From contig SCVA01000011.1 in NCBI GenBank assembly GCA_004297005.1, positions 1 through 64,000 on the forward strand: 64,000 nt of DNA, in the 5' to 3' direction. This document shows positions 30,441 through 39,354 of this stretch, in pieces. The stretch's first letter is position 1. Every line of letters begins with the position of its first letter. The notes below the pieces were generated by a model that saw only the letters and a list, made by a program, of their open reading frames with translations, made no database searches and had not been told where the DNA came from. Position numbers and translations under genes: made by a program. The stretch is from Nevskiaceae bacterium (lineage in GTDB: Bacteria; Pseudomonadota; Gammaproteobacteria; Nevskiales; Nevskiaceae).

Positions 30441-32900
30441 ATGTCGAGCCCGTCGTCGTCCCGCCGAGTGCGGCTGTCCTGCCCCTTTCTGTCGCTGCTT
30501 CTGCTCGTGGCCTGCGGCCCGCGCGCGATGACACCAGCGACCGAGCCGGAACCGCCGGAGCCCGCGCAGCACTATCGGCTGGAACTGGAACTGCAGGGCC
30601 AAGGGCGCGTGGTCTCGCAGCCGCCCGGCCTGGATTGCCCCGGCCGCTGCGATCTGGAGCTGCCCGCCGGCAGTTCCCTGAGCCTGAGCGCAACCCCTGC
30701 CCACGAGTTCTCCTTCGCCGGTTTTGGTGGCGACTGCCAGGGCGAGAGCTGCACGCTGCGCATGGATCGCGACCGACAAGTGCAGGCGCGCTTCGAGGCC
30801 CTGCCGCCGGCGCTGGTGCTGAATGAGACCGACAGCGAGCTGAGCGCCAGCGATCCGCTCACGGGCGCGGTGTTCGTCATCGCCAGGCAGACCGGCCACT
30901 ACCGCATCCAGCGCGGCGAGCGGGTGCTGGAGTCGGTCGGCAGCGGTCTGGCCCTGCCGCTGAATCTCGACTACTACGGTTGCAACGATGTGCAGGACGG
31001 CATCGACCGCTGCTATCCGGGCCTGGTCGATGTCAGCTACCAGCCGCTGGCCTATCGCAGGGCCGCCGGGTGGCAGGCGGCGAGCGGCGCCAGCCTGCGC
31101 GAGGCCGGTCGCCGCGAGCTTTGGTTGGATCTCGCGACCAGCGACGGCGCCGGCGCCGAGTTGCGCGTCGGCTTTGCCGAGGACGGCGCCCTGGAGCTCG
31201 ACTACCGACCCAAGGCCACGGACGTGCAAGCGGTGGCCGATGCCTGGGCGGCCGGCACCAGCACCGGCTACTACGGCGCCGGTCAGCGATTCGGTCGGTT
31301 CAATCTGCGCGGCTTGTCGGTGCCCTTGTGGATCAGCCACGGCCTGGGCTCGGACCGCTCGCTGCTCTCCACCAACGAGGTTGCCGCGCCGTTCTTCTGG
31401 AGCAGCGCCGGCTGGGGGTTGTGGAGCGCGCAGGACGAGCGCGGCGAGTTCAACTTCGCCAATCCCCTGGAACGCGCCGACGCGGTGCAGGTGATGCGCG
31501 AGGCGGCGACGCTGCATCACGTCTTCTATCTCGGCACGCCGCAGGAAATCCTGACTGCGCACACGGCGCGCGCCGGTCGCCCGCAATGGCGGCCAGCGGC
31601 GTGGATGTGGCGGCCGATGATCTGGCAGGACGAGGACACCAGCAGCGAGTCGGTGCAGGCGCTGATCGAGGGCATGGCCAGCCGCGACATTCCGCTGGGC
31701 GCGGTCTGGCTCGACAACCCCTGGGACGCCGGGCGCGCCAGCTTCGAGTTTTCCTCCGAGCGCTTCCCCGACCCGGCGGCGCTGATCGCGGCGGTACACG
31801 CGGCCGGCGTGAAGCTGATGGTCTGGCTCTCGCCCTATGTCGGTGGCGCGGCCGAGACCTACGCCCGCGAACGCGGCTGGGTGGTCAGCGGCACCCGCGA
31901 GGATGGCAACGATGCCACCTATTTCCCGTCGCGCGGCATCGACCCGGCGCTGGACTTCACCCATCCCGAAGCCTTCGCCTGGTGGCGCGATGGTCTGCGC
32001 GGACTGATCGCGCGCGGCGTTGATGGCGTCAAGCTCGACCGTTGCGAAGAAGATCTTTCCGACACCTCGGTCTGGGCCAACGGCCTGCCCAACCGCGCCA
32101 ACCACAATCCCTATTGCGTGCTCTACCAGCGCGCTGCCTGGGAGGCCTTCGCGGCCGAGCAGCCGGCGAACGCCGAGGGGGTGAGCGACTACGCCCTGCT
32201 GGCGCGCGGCGGCTGGACCGGCTCGGCGCGCTACACCGGCCATTGGGCGGCGGACAATCTGAGCCTGCCGGGTCTGCTCGGCCTGGGCCAGGCGCTCAAC
32301 TCGCTGCTGTCGCTCTCCGCCAGCGGCTTCCCTTGGAACGGCGCCGACATCGGCGGCTATGTCGGCCTGCGCCAGGACCTGGGCGAGGGCGCCGCCGGCA
32401 ATCCGCTGCTGCTGCCCACCCCCAATCTCTACATCCGCTGGACGCAGCTGGGCGCGCTCTCGCCGGTGATGCAGAGCGCCATCCCGCCCTGGTGGGTGTC
32501 GGAGGCGGCCATCGACAACTATCGCCGCTACGCCACGCTGCACGACCGGCTGGCGCCGCTCACCGCCGAGCTGGCGCGGCTGAGTATTGAGCAGGGCATC
32601 CCCATCGTGCGGCCCATGGCCTATGCCTACCCGGACGACGCGCTGGCGCGCGCCGCCGAAGATCAATATCTCTACGGCCCTGATCTGCTGGTGGCGCCGA
32701 TCACCGGTGAGCTGGTCGATCTCGGCCTCGCCATCCGCACGGTCTACCTGCCGGCGGGCCGCTGGCGGCACTTCTGGAACGGCATCGAGTTTGACGGTCC
32801 GCGCGTGGTGCCGGTGGTGGCGGCACTGGACGAGCTGCCGCTGTTCGTGCGCGTCGGCGCCAGTCTGCCGCCGGGTGTGTCGGCCGCCGAGCTGCCCTGA
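30441..32900 (+). CDS. Glycoside hydrolase family 31 lipoprotein with N-terminal InlB-type repeat domain
   Basis: 819 residues from the ATG at 30441, lipobox LLLVAC. Residues ~45-120 form a disulfide-rich repeat (GQGRVVSQPPGLDCPGRC, FAGFGGDCQGESC) like the divergent InlB B-repeat in surface proteins. The GH31 catalytic barrel follows: MIWQDEDTSSESVQALIEGM, IPLGAVWLDNPWD, the nucleophile Asp in GVDGVKLDRCEED, the acid/base region ARYTGHWAADN and FPWNGADIGGY. GH31 members are alpha-glucosidases, xylosidases, sulfoquinovosidases and relatives; the substrate is not clear. Its place amid phosphatases suggests action on a glycolipid or glycan. Confidence 0.88.
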   Translation: MSSPSSSRRVRLSCPFLSLLLLVACGPRAMTPATEPEPPEPAQHYRLELELQGQGRVVSQPPGLDCPGRCDLELPAGSSLSLSATPAHEFSFAGFGGDCQGESCTLRMDRDRQVQARFEALPPALVLNETDSELSASDPLTGAVFVIARQTGHYRIQRGERVLESVGSGLALPLNLDYYGCNDVQDGIDRCYPGLVDVSYQPLAYRRAAGWQAASGASLREAGRRELWLDLATSDGAGAELRVGFAEDGALELDYRPKATDVQAVADAWAAGTSTGYYGAGQRFGRFNLRGLSVPLWISHGLGSDRSLLSTNEVAAPFFWSSAGWGLWSAQDERGEFNFANPLERADAVQVMREAATLHHVFYLGTPQEILTAHTARAGRPQWRPAAWMWRPMIWQDEDTSSESVQALIEGMASRDIPLGAVWLDNPWDAGRASFEFSSERFPDPAALIAAVHAAGVKLMVWLSPYVGGAAETYARERGWVVSGTREDGNDATYFPSRGIDPALDFTHPEAFAWWRDGLRGLIARGVDGVKLDRCEEDLSDTSVWANGLPNRANHNPYCVLYQRAAWEAFAAEQPANAEGVSDYALLARGGWTGSARYTGHWAADNLSLPGLLGLGQALNSLLSLSASGFPWNGADIGGYVGLRQDLGEGAAGNPLLLPTPNLYIRWTQLGALSPVMQSAIPPWWVSEAAIDNYRRYATLHDRLAPLTAELARLSIEQGIPIVRPMAYAYPDDALARAAEDQYLYGPDLLVAPITGELVDLGLAIRTVYLPAGRWRHFWNGIEFDGPRVVPVVAALDELPLFVRVGASLPPGVSAAELP

Positions 32901-32930
32901 GCTTTCTGTTGTTTTGAATCGGAGATTGTC

Positions 32931-34283
32931 ATGAGTGTCGTCACCAACTTCCGCAAGGCCCAACCCCTGCTGCGTCGCGCGCTGTCGCGCCGCGAGATCC
33001 TGCGCCGGGGCTTTCTCGGCCTGGGCCTGGTCGGCGTCGGCGGCGCGCTCACCGCCTGCACCGGTTCCTCGGAAGCGCCGGCCGTCGATGATCCAGTGGT
33101 GCCGCCGCCGACACCGGTACGCGGCCGCCTGGTGGTGCCGCCGCTGGCAGAGACGCCGGACGAGAACGGCCTGCTGATCCCGCAGGGCTTCAAGAGCCGC
33201 GTCATCGCCCAGGCCAACCGGCCGGTCGGCGACACCGGCTTCGTCTGGCACAGCGATCCCGACGCCGGCGCGGTGTTTCCCGCCGACGACGGCGGCTGGG
33301 TCTATGTCTCCAATCGCGAGTTCCTGTTCGGCGGCGTCAACGCCATCCGCTTCGACCAGGACGGCGCCATCGTCGATGCCTACAACATTCTCTCGGGCGT
33401 ACTCAGCCGTCTGAACTGCGGCGGCGGCGTCACGCCCTGGGGTACCTGGTTGTCCGGCGAGGAGACCGACATCGGCTACATCTGGGAATGCGATCCCTAC
33501 AACAAGAACGGGGTGACGGCGGCGCGCCGCATCGACGGCTGCGGCACCTTCACCCACGAGGCGGCGGCGGTGGACCCGGCCAGCAATACCTTCTACCTCA
33601 CCGAGGACATGGGCGACGGTTGCTTCTACCGCTTCATCCCCGACGAGCCGAATGTCGGAGGCCGGCCCGGCACCAGCGGCAAGCTGCAAGCGCTGAAGGT
33701 GGCGGTGAGCCAGGAGGAGCTGAGCGCCGAAGGCGCACGCGGCCCCTGGCCGGTGAGCTGGCTGGACGTGCCCAATCCGAATCCGCTGCAACTGCCGGAA
33801 CTGCCCGCCGAGCTGCAGCCGCAGACGCCGACGCGCGTGCAGACCGAGGCCAGCCACTTCAACGGCGGCGAGGGCATCTGGTGTCAGAACGGCGTGGTGT
33901 ACTTCACCAGCAAGGGCGACCGCCGAGTGTGGGCGCACGACCTCGGCAAGCAGACACTGGAAGTGATCTACGACGACTTCTTCTTCGCGCCGACTCCGAT
34001 CCTGGATTCGGTGGACAACATCGTGATGACGCCGGGCGGCGACATCGTGGTGGTGGAAGACAAGGAAGAAGCCAACCAGCAGGCGGTGGCGATCCAGCCC
34101 GACGGCAGCCTGGCGGTGCTGGTGCAACTGGTGGGGCAGGATGGCTCGGAGGTCACCGGCCCGGCGTTCTCGCCCGATGGCCGCTACTTCTACTTCAGCA
34201 GCCAGCGCGGACCGAACGCTGGTGGCGTCACCGGCTTCGCCGGCATCACCTATTGCGTCGAGGGGCCCTGGTTCACGCCCTGA
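32931..34283 (+). CDS. PhoX-like (DUF839) Tat-exported phosphatase
   Basis: 450 residues. Tat leader SRREILRRGFLGLGLVGVGG followed by a lipobox-like LTACTG. A beta-propeller of the DUF839/PhoX type follows: WVYVSNREFLFGG, LNCGGGVTPWGTWLSGEET, THEAAAVDPASNTFYLTEDM, GEGIWCQNGVVYFTSKGDR and the end SPDGRYFYFSSQRG. The TPWGTW/SGEE and ED clusters match the Ca/Fe ligand loops of PhoX alkaline phosphatases. It is shorter than classical PhoX (~600), so activity is likely but unproven. RBS GGAG lies 6 bases upstream. Confidence 0.85.
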   Translation: MSVVTNFRKAQPLLRRALSRREILRRGFLGLGLVGVGGALTACTGSSEAPAVDDPVVPPPTPVRGRLVVPPLAETPDENGLLIPQGFKSRVIAQANRPVGDTGFVWHSDPDAGAVFPADDGGWVYVSNREFLFGGVNAIRFDQDGAIVDAYNILSGVLSRLNCGGGVTPWGTWLSGEETDIGYIWECDPYNKNGVTAARRIDGCGTFTHEAAAVDPASNTFYLTEDMGDGCFYRFIPDEPNVGGRPGTSGKLQALKVAVSQEELSAEGARGPWPVSWLDVPNPNPLQLPELPAELQPQTPTRVQTEASHFNGGEGIWCQNGVVYFTSKGDRRVWAHDLGKQTLEVIYDDFFFAPTPILDSVDNIVMTPGGDIVVVEDKEEANQQAVAIQPDGSLAVLVQLVGQDGSEVTGPAFSPDGRYFYFSSQRGPNAGGVTGFAGITYCVEGPWFTP

Positions 34284-34331
34284 GCGCGGCCCGCACTGCG
34301 CTTTCTAGGGCCGCCCCAGCGATCGCGCAAC

Positions 34332-34356
34332 AAAAAGGCCCGGGACGCCCCGGGCC
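34332..34356 (-). terminator. Terminator of the SdiA-regulated-like lipoprotein gene
   Basis: GGCCCGGG-ACGC-CCCGGGCC hairpin (34337-34356) with an A-run on its left, which reads as a U-tract for leftward transcripts. It lies between two convergent genes. Confidence 0.75.
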
Positions 34357-34376
34357 CGAGGTGCTGCGGCCTGGAC

Positions 34377-37118
34377 TCAGGGGAACAGGCTGTTGTTGGT
34401 GAGCGGGAAGGCGGTGCTGTCGCCGGTGGCATAGTTGGCGGCGTCTTTCACCCTGGCCGCGAAGGCATTGAGGTCGCTGCGGTCCAGTGAGCCCGAGTAG
34501 CGCGCGTTGTCGGTGGCGAAGCTGATCGAGGCGCCGGCCGTGCTCAGCTCGGCCGGAATCTCCCCGGCTGCGCCGCCGCTGGCATTGATCGCCGCGAGGA
34601 AGCGCTCCACCGTCACCGCCACGCCGTCGGTCGTGCCCTGGAAGGCGTACACGGTTTCCGCCGAGGTGCTCAGGCCGCCGCCGGTGCCGACGGCGCTGCC
34701 CTTGTCGAACAGCGGCGGATTGGCGTCGGTCTGCACGGTGACGATGGTGCCGGCCGGGTAGGCGACATCGGCGGTCCACAGGTAGGCGGCCTCGTTGGCC
34801 GGGAACTGCGGCGTCGCCGCCGAGTTGTAGTCCTTGTCGGTGAAGCCGATCTGGGTACCGGCGCTGATGTCCTTCAACAGCACGAAGGCAAAGGCATCGG
34901 TGGCGTCGGCGTTGATCGCCATGAACAGCAGATCGCCGGCGTTCAGCACTGTTGCGGTGGTCGGCGTCGGATACAGGCTGTTGTTGGTGAGCGGAAAGGC
35001 CGTGCTGTCGCTGCCCGAGTAGTTGGCGGTGTCACGGATGTGCGCCGCGAATACCGCCAGATCGCTGCGGTCCAGCGAGCCGACGTAGAGGTTGTTGTCG
35101 AGCGTGAAGCTGAGAACGGCGTTGGCGGCGGTCAGCGCCGCCGGAATCTCGCCGGCTGCGCCGCCGATGCTCATCGCCGCCAGGAAGCGTTCGGCGCTGA
35201 CCGTCGTGCCATCGGTCGTGCCCTGGAAAGCGTAGATGGTCTCGGCCGAAGTGCTCAGGCCGCCAGTGCTGCCCACGGCGCTGCCCCGGTCGAACAGCGG
35301 CGCGCTGCCGGCCGGCTGCGCGGTGATGATGGTGCCGGCCGGGTAGGCAACGTCGGCGGTCCACAGATAGGCCGCCTCGTTGCCCGGGAACTGCGGTGTC
35401 GCCGCCGAGTTGTAGTCCTTGTCGGTGAAGCCGATCTGGGTGCCGGCGCTGATGTCCTTCAGCAGCACAAAGGCAAAGGCATCAGTCTCGTCGGCATTGC
35501 CACCCATGAACAGCAGATCGCCGGCTTGCAGCACGGTCGGCGGCGGCGCCACCGTGAAGTTGAGGCTGCTGGCGTCGTTGAGACCGGCGTAGTTGTTGAG
35601 CGAGCGGTCGCGCAGCACGCCGGGGCCGATCTGCAGGCTGTAGGCGCCACCGGAGAGCAGCGGGCTGCTCGGGGTGATGGTGACGGTGCTGCCACTGATC
35701 ACGACCTGCGCGTCGCCGACTGGAATCGTGCGGATGTCGCCCTCGCTGCTGATGACGATATTGCCGGTGCCGGCGCGCATAGCCTCGCTGAAGTTGAGGA
35801 TGATCTGGCTGCCGCTGACGTTGGTGGCGTTGTCCGCCGGCATGCTGCTGACCAGAGTCGGGGCGTTGTTGTCTGCGTCGCCGTGCGCGGTGAAGCACAG
35901 CATCATGGTGTCGCTGACCGCGGGCGAACTGTTGCCATCGGCGTCGCGCAACAGGCCGGCCGGGAAAGTGATGCTGTAGACCACGCCAGGCAGCAGATCC
36001 TCGCTGGGGTCGATGCGCAGGCTGCTGCCGCTGATGCGGACCTGCGTGGCGTCACCGATGGCGATGCTGCGCACATCGGCACCGCCGGTGAGCGTGATGT
36101 TGCCGCTGCCGGCGACTACATCCTTGTTGAAGCCCAGATAGAAGTTGCTGCCGATACCCACCGAGCTGGCGCTGGTGGTCGGCTCGTAGATCGCCATGCC
36201 GGGAACGCCGGTGCCGCCGGCATTCTCGCCGGTGACGTAGAGGGCGCGGCCGCTGTCCATCACCAGGCCCTCGTTCTGCGCGGCGATGCCGACGTCGAGG
36301 CTGCCGATGACACTGCCGCTGCGGCTCAGCTGCACGATCTTGCCGGCGGGACCGCTGACGATCAGCAACTCGCCGGCATCAGCGGCGGTCGTGGCCAGCA
36401 GGTTGGAGAGCGCGAACACGTCGGAGTACACCGACAGTCCGCTCAGCGCCGGGTCGAACAGATTGGTCGGGTTCTCGGTGGTCGGCGAGCCATTGCTGGC
36501 GGTCAGCGCGGTGAAGTCGACGGTGGTCTGGAAGATGCCCTGCGGGCTGGCTTCCTTGACCGCCAGATAGCCGCCGGTCTGAGGGTCGAAGCTCAGGCCC
36601 TCGATGCCGATGTTGCCGACCGTGGTGCCCAGCTTCACGGTCTTGACCTCGGCCGAGCCGGCCGCCAGGGTGGTGCCGGCGGTGTAGCTGAAGCGGCTGA
36701 ACTGGCGCAGGCGCTCTTCCACCAGCACGAACTGGCCGCCGCCGATATAGGTGAGGCCCTCGGTGTCCTCGAAGCCGCTCAGCGCCATGGTGTCGAGCTG
36801 AACGCCAGTCTTGCTGACCTGCACGATGCCGGTGCCCTCGTCGCCCATCACGAACAGGCTGTTGCGGTCCTTGTCGTAGGCGATGGCCGAGACTTCCAGG
36901 GCGAGCTCGTTGCTGGCCTCGGAACTGGCCGGCACCGGCAGGTTGAAGTAGCCGGTCTGCCGGTAGTTGGCGATCTCGATGGTTTTGCCGGGTGCGGTGA
37001 AGCTCAGCGTCGGTGTGCCCAGGCCGACTGCCGCGGCGGGATCGTCGCTGCAGGCCGACAGCAGGCTGCTCAACAGCAGGGGAGACAGAATGAAAGGCAG
37101 CGCTGGCAGCAGGCGCAT
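34377..37118 (-). CDS. Large lipoprotein: SdiA-regulated propeller + two Ig-like domains + two tandem C-terminal repeats
   Basis: 913 residues, lipobox LLSAC. Residues ~45-300 match the SdiA-regulated (YjiK-type) beta-propeller: NELALEVSAIAYDKDRNSLF, GFEDTEGLTYIGGGQFVLVEER, IGIEGLSFDP, AAQNEGLVMDSG. Two Big_5/SbsA-type Ig modules follow (~305-520: FNKDVVAGSGNITL, NFSEAMRAGTGNIV). The C-terminal ~390 residues are two nearly identical ~190-residue units beginning AGDLLFM..NADxTDAFAFVLLKDI. Similar modules occur in extracellular nucleases and other secreted proteins. It may be a surface adhesin or binding protein linked to the adjacent PhoX and propeller lipoprotein. Confidence 0.8.
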   Translation of the reverse strand: MRLLPALPFILSPLLLSSLLSACSDDPAAAVGLGTPTLSFTAPGKTIEIANYRQTGYFNLPVPASSEASNELALEVSAIAYDKDRNSLFVMGDEGTGIVQVSKTGVQLDTMALSGFEDTEGLTYIGGGQFVLVEERLRQFSRFSYTAGTTLAAGSAEVKTVKLGTTVGNIGIEGLSFDPQTGGYLAVKEASPQGIFQTTVDFTALTASNGSPTTENPTNLFDPALSGLSVYSDVFALSNLLATTAADAGELLIVSGPAGKIVQLSRSGSVIGSLDVGIAAQNEGLVMDSGRALYVTGENAGGTGVPGMAIYEPTTSASSVGIGSNFYLGFNKDVVAGSGNITLTGGADVRSIAIGDATQVRISGSSLRIDPSEDLLPGVVYSITFPAGLLRDADGNSSPAVSDTMMLCFTAHGDADNNAPTLVSSMPADNATNVSGSQIILNFSEAMRAGTGNIVISSEGDIRTIPVGDAQVVISGSTVTITPSSPLLSGGAYSLQIGPGVLRDRSLNNYAGLNDASSLNFTVAPPPTVLQAGDLLFMGGNADETDAFAFVLLKDISAGTQIGFTDKDYNSAATPQFPGNEAAYLWTADVAYPAGTIITAQPAGSAPLFDRGSAVGSTGGLSTSAETIYAFQGTTDGTTVSAERFLAAMSIGGAAGEIPAALTAANAVLSFTLDNNLYVGSLDRSDLAVFAAHIRDTANYSGSDSTAFPLTNNSLYPTPTTATVLNAGDLLFMAINADATDAFAFVLLKDISAGTQIGFTDKDYNSAATPQFPANEAAYLWTADVAYPAGTIVTVQTDANPPLFDKGSAVGTGGGLSTSAETVYAFQGTTDGVAVTVERFLAAINASGGAAGEIPAELSTAGASISFATDNARYSGSLDRSDLNAFAARVKDAANYATGDSTAFPLTNNSLFP
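34380..35537 (-). repeat. In-frame tandem duplication (two ~575-585-bp units)
   Basis: Units about 34951-35537 (residues ~528-722) and 34380-34950 (~723-913). They share long near-identical DNA stretches, for example around 34810-34900 and 35400-35490, including the coding for FTDKDYNSAATPQFP, EAAYLWTADVAYPAGTI, LSTSAET and STAFPLTNNSL. High nucleotide identity points to a fairly recent duplication or conversion. Confidence 0.85.
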
Positions 37119-37218
37119 CGGCGGATTCCTGAAGAGGGTCGGGAATCCCGATCATTCCGGAGCGATGTTTCAGGCCGGTTAATGGACGCCTGGCCTAAGG
37201 GCCTGTCACCGCCCTGCT

Positions 37219-38178
37219 TCAGGGATGCAGGCGCGCCAGCGGCATGGGCACACTTTCGCTGCTGATGTAGAGGCTGTCGCGCTGACCGAGCGCGAAGCTG
37301 CCGGCCTCGATCTGCGGATAGTCCGGCAGGTCGAAGCTGCGGGGTGGGCGGGCAAAGGCTACAGCCCAGGTTTCGCCTTTGGCGCGGTCCCAGAAGTAGC
37401 CGTTGACCAGGCTGCCGACATAGGCGCGGCTCAGGCTGTCGTCGAAGTCCATCGCCGTGGTCCAGTTGTAGGACTCGACATTGCCGGCGTAGTCGGCCGG
37501 CGCGCGGGGGATGTTGATGGCGCCGAGGTTCTCCATGATCGCCGGCAGCGCGAGCGGTAGGGGGCTCGCCAGCGGGAAGCGGTACAGCGTCGGTTGGTCA
37601 TCGCGCTTTGAGAGCACATAGGCCATGTTCTCCTCGCCATCGACTGCCAGCGATTCGGCATCGCGTGGGCCGTTGGGGTAGGCGACGGTGTAGACGGTGG
37701 CCGTGGCGCTGAGCGCCTGCGGCGTCGCGGAAGGAATCAGCTCCGGCTCCTCGATGCGATAGAAATTCAGCACCGGCCGGAAGGCGCTGTTGTCGCCCAT
37801 GTCGCCGATCAGCAGGTAGGCCTTGCCGTTCTGCGTGTAGCTGGCGAGATCCTCCCAGTCGAGATTGAGCAAGGCGCCCTGGATGCTGAGCGTCGCCAAC
37901 AGCTTGCCGCTGCTGCTGATCGCGTACAGCTCGGTGGCGCCGCCGCTGTCGTTGAGCGTCCAGAGCACGTCGTCGCGTCGCTGCGAGCGGGCGAGGCCGC
38001 TGGACTCGTTGACCACCTCGCTGTCGAGCCGGTATTCGACCAGAGCCGGTTCCGATGCTGTCGGGTCCGGGAAAGGCTCGGCCTGGCCGGAGTCGCCGCA
38101 GGCGGCCAGCCAGCTCAGCGGCAGCAGGATGCAGGCCCGAAAAAGTCGGCGGAGAGAGGCGGTGTCAGAGAGCGGCAT
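37219..38178 (-). CDS. Beta-propeller lipoprotein, unknown function
   Basis: 319 residues, lipobox SWLAAC. Repeated propeller-type strands are visible: NESSGLARSQRRDDVLWTLN, DSGGATELYAISSSGKLL, LDWEDLASYTQNGKAYLLIG, DMGDNSAFRP, PNGPRDAESLAVDGEENMAY and a final SLYISSE. The DWEDLAS and GPRDAESLA motifs recall phytase-like or esterase-like propellers that bind Ca2+. It lies 100 bases upstream of the SdiA-regulated-like lipoprotein on the same strand. Activity unknown. Confidence 0.7.
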   Translation of the reverse strand: MPLSDTASLRRLFRACILLPLSWLAACGDSGQAEPFPDPTASEPALVEYRLDSEVVNESSGLARSQRRDDVLWTLNDSGGATELYAISSSGKLLATLSIQGALLNLDWEDLASYTQNGKAYLLIGDMGDNSAFRPVLNFYRIEEPELIPSATPQALSATATVYTVAYPNGPRDAESLAVDGEENMAYVLSKRDDQPTLYRFPLASPLPLALPAIMENLGAINIPRAPADYAGNVESYNWTTAMDFDDSLSRAYVGSLVNGYFWDRAKGETWAVAFARPPRSFDLPDYPQIEAGSFALGQRDSLYISSESVPMPLARLHP

Positions 38179-38276
38179 GGCTGGGTGTGGAACGGGGAGG
38201 GAATCCCCAATCCACGCAGCCTAGCGACGGCAGTTTACGAAGCCGTGATGGTCGGCTCAGGTCGAGCGCGGGCCGC

Positions 38277-38744
38277 TCATTCCAGCGCCAGGATCGCCTG
38301 CCAGTGCTCCGGCCGCACCGGCATCACCGACAGCCGGTTGCCGCGCGCGATCACCGCCAGGCCCTGCAACTGCTTCTCGTGCTGGCGCAGGGTTTCCAGC
38401 GTGATCGGGCGCTTCAGGTGGCGTTGGTAGCGCACGTCCACCAAGAGCCAGCGCGGCTCCTCCGGCTTGGAGCCCGGGTCGTAATGGTGGTGCTTGGGGT
38501 CGAACTGCGTGGGGTCCGGATACGCGGTGCTGGCGATCTCGGCCAGGCCGTAGATGCCCGGCACCTCGCAGTTGGAGTGATAGAACAACACGCCGTCGCC
38601 GACCTGCATCTGGTCGCGCATGAAATTGCGCGCCTGGTAGTTGCGCACGCCGTCCCAGGGCTCGGTCTTTTTCGGCCGCTTCTTCAGATCGTCGATGGAG
38701 AAGGATTCGGGCTCGGACTTCATCAGCCAAAAGCGCTGGGGCAT
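38277..38744 (-). CDS. EVE domain-containing protein
   Basis: 155 residues. EVE domains bind modified bases in nucleic acids. FWLMKSEPESFSIDDL, WDGVRNYQARNFMRDQMQVG, VLFYHSNCEVPGIYGLAEI, HYDPGSKPEEPRWLLVDV and IARGNRLSVMPV are standard for the stand-alone (thymocyte nuclear protein 1-like) group. The start at 38744 gives MPQRFWLMKSEP. Located 13 bases after the 5-FCL gene on the same strand, the conserved order seen in many gammaproteobacteria. Confidence 0.93.
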   Translation of the reverse strand: MPQRFWLMKSEPESFSIDDLKKRPKKTEPWDGVRNYQARNFMRDQMQVGDGVLFYHSNCEVPGIYGLAEIASTAYPDPTQFDPKHHHYDPGSKPEEPRWLLVDVRYQRHLKRPITLETLRQHEKQLQGLAVIARGNRLSVMPVRPEHWQAILALE

Positions 38745-38757
38745 GGGGTGCTCGGAT

Positions 38758-39354
38758 TCAGGGGTGGCGGTGATGGAAGCGTTGCAGGCCGCGCTCGCTG
38801 AGCACGCCGTGCAGCGGGTGATCGTGAGGCTCGTGGGGCAGGGCATCGACCTGCTGGCAGGCGTAGGCGAGCCCGATGCGCAGCGGGCGGCGGGTGCCAC
38901 GCAGGCGGGAAAGGGCGCGGTCGTAGTAGCCGCCGCCCTGACCCAGCCGCCGGCCCTGAGCGTCGTAGCCCAAGAGTGGTAGCAGGATCAGCCCGATACG
39001 TCGCAGTGGCAGGCTGTGACCGCTGCGCGGCTGCGGCATGCCGTGCGGGTGCCATTCCAGGTTTGCCTTGCCCAGGCGCAGGAAGCGCAGGCGGCTGCCG
39101 CGCGCGACCTTCGGTACATAGAGGGCGACGCCGCGCGCCGCCAGTGCCTGGCGCAGGGGTGCGGTGTCGATCTCCGAGGCCATCGGCAGATACAGCGCCA
39201 CGCTGCGGGCCTGCTTCAGCGCGCGTAGGCGCAGGTAGTGACGAGCCAGTCGGCGCGCGGCCCGGCGGCGTTCGGATGCCGGAATGGCGCGGCGGCGGGC
39301 GCGCAACTCGGCGCGCAGGCGACTCTTGATTTCGGTGGGCGCTGAGGCACTCAT
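38758..39354 (-). CDS. 5-formyltetrahydrofolate cyclo-ligase
   Basis: 198 residues; the YgfA/MTHFS enzyme converts 5-formyl-THF to 5,10-methenyl-THF with ATP. Features are the basic N-terminal helix (LRAELRARRRAIPASERRRA), VALYLPMASEIDT, VPKVARGSRLRF, LLGYDAQGRRLGQGGGYYDR (the nucleotide and substrate loop) and RIGLAYACQ. It sits immediately downstream of 6S RNA, as in E. coli ssrS-ygfA, where both are read from the ssrS transcript. A short frame (39351-39479) overlaps its start by ATGA. Confidence 0.94.
   Translation of the reverse strand: MSASAPTEIKSRLRAELRARRRAIPASERRRAARRLARHYLRLRALKQARSVALYLPMASEIDTAPLRQALAARGVALYVPKVARGSRLRFLRLGKANLEWHPHGMPQPRSGHSLPLRRIGLILLPLLGYDAQGRRLGQGGGYYDRALSRLRGTRRPLRIGLAYACQQVDALPHEPHDHPLHGVLSERGLQRFHHRHP

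Noticed and set aside
30408-34127. Very long open frame (over 1,200 codons) antisense to the GH31 and PhoX-like genes
   Set aside because: Typical GC-rich shadow frame: low-complexity Arg/Ala/Gly/His composition and no domain; the sense genes have clear catalytic motifs.
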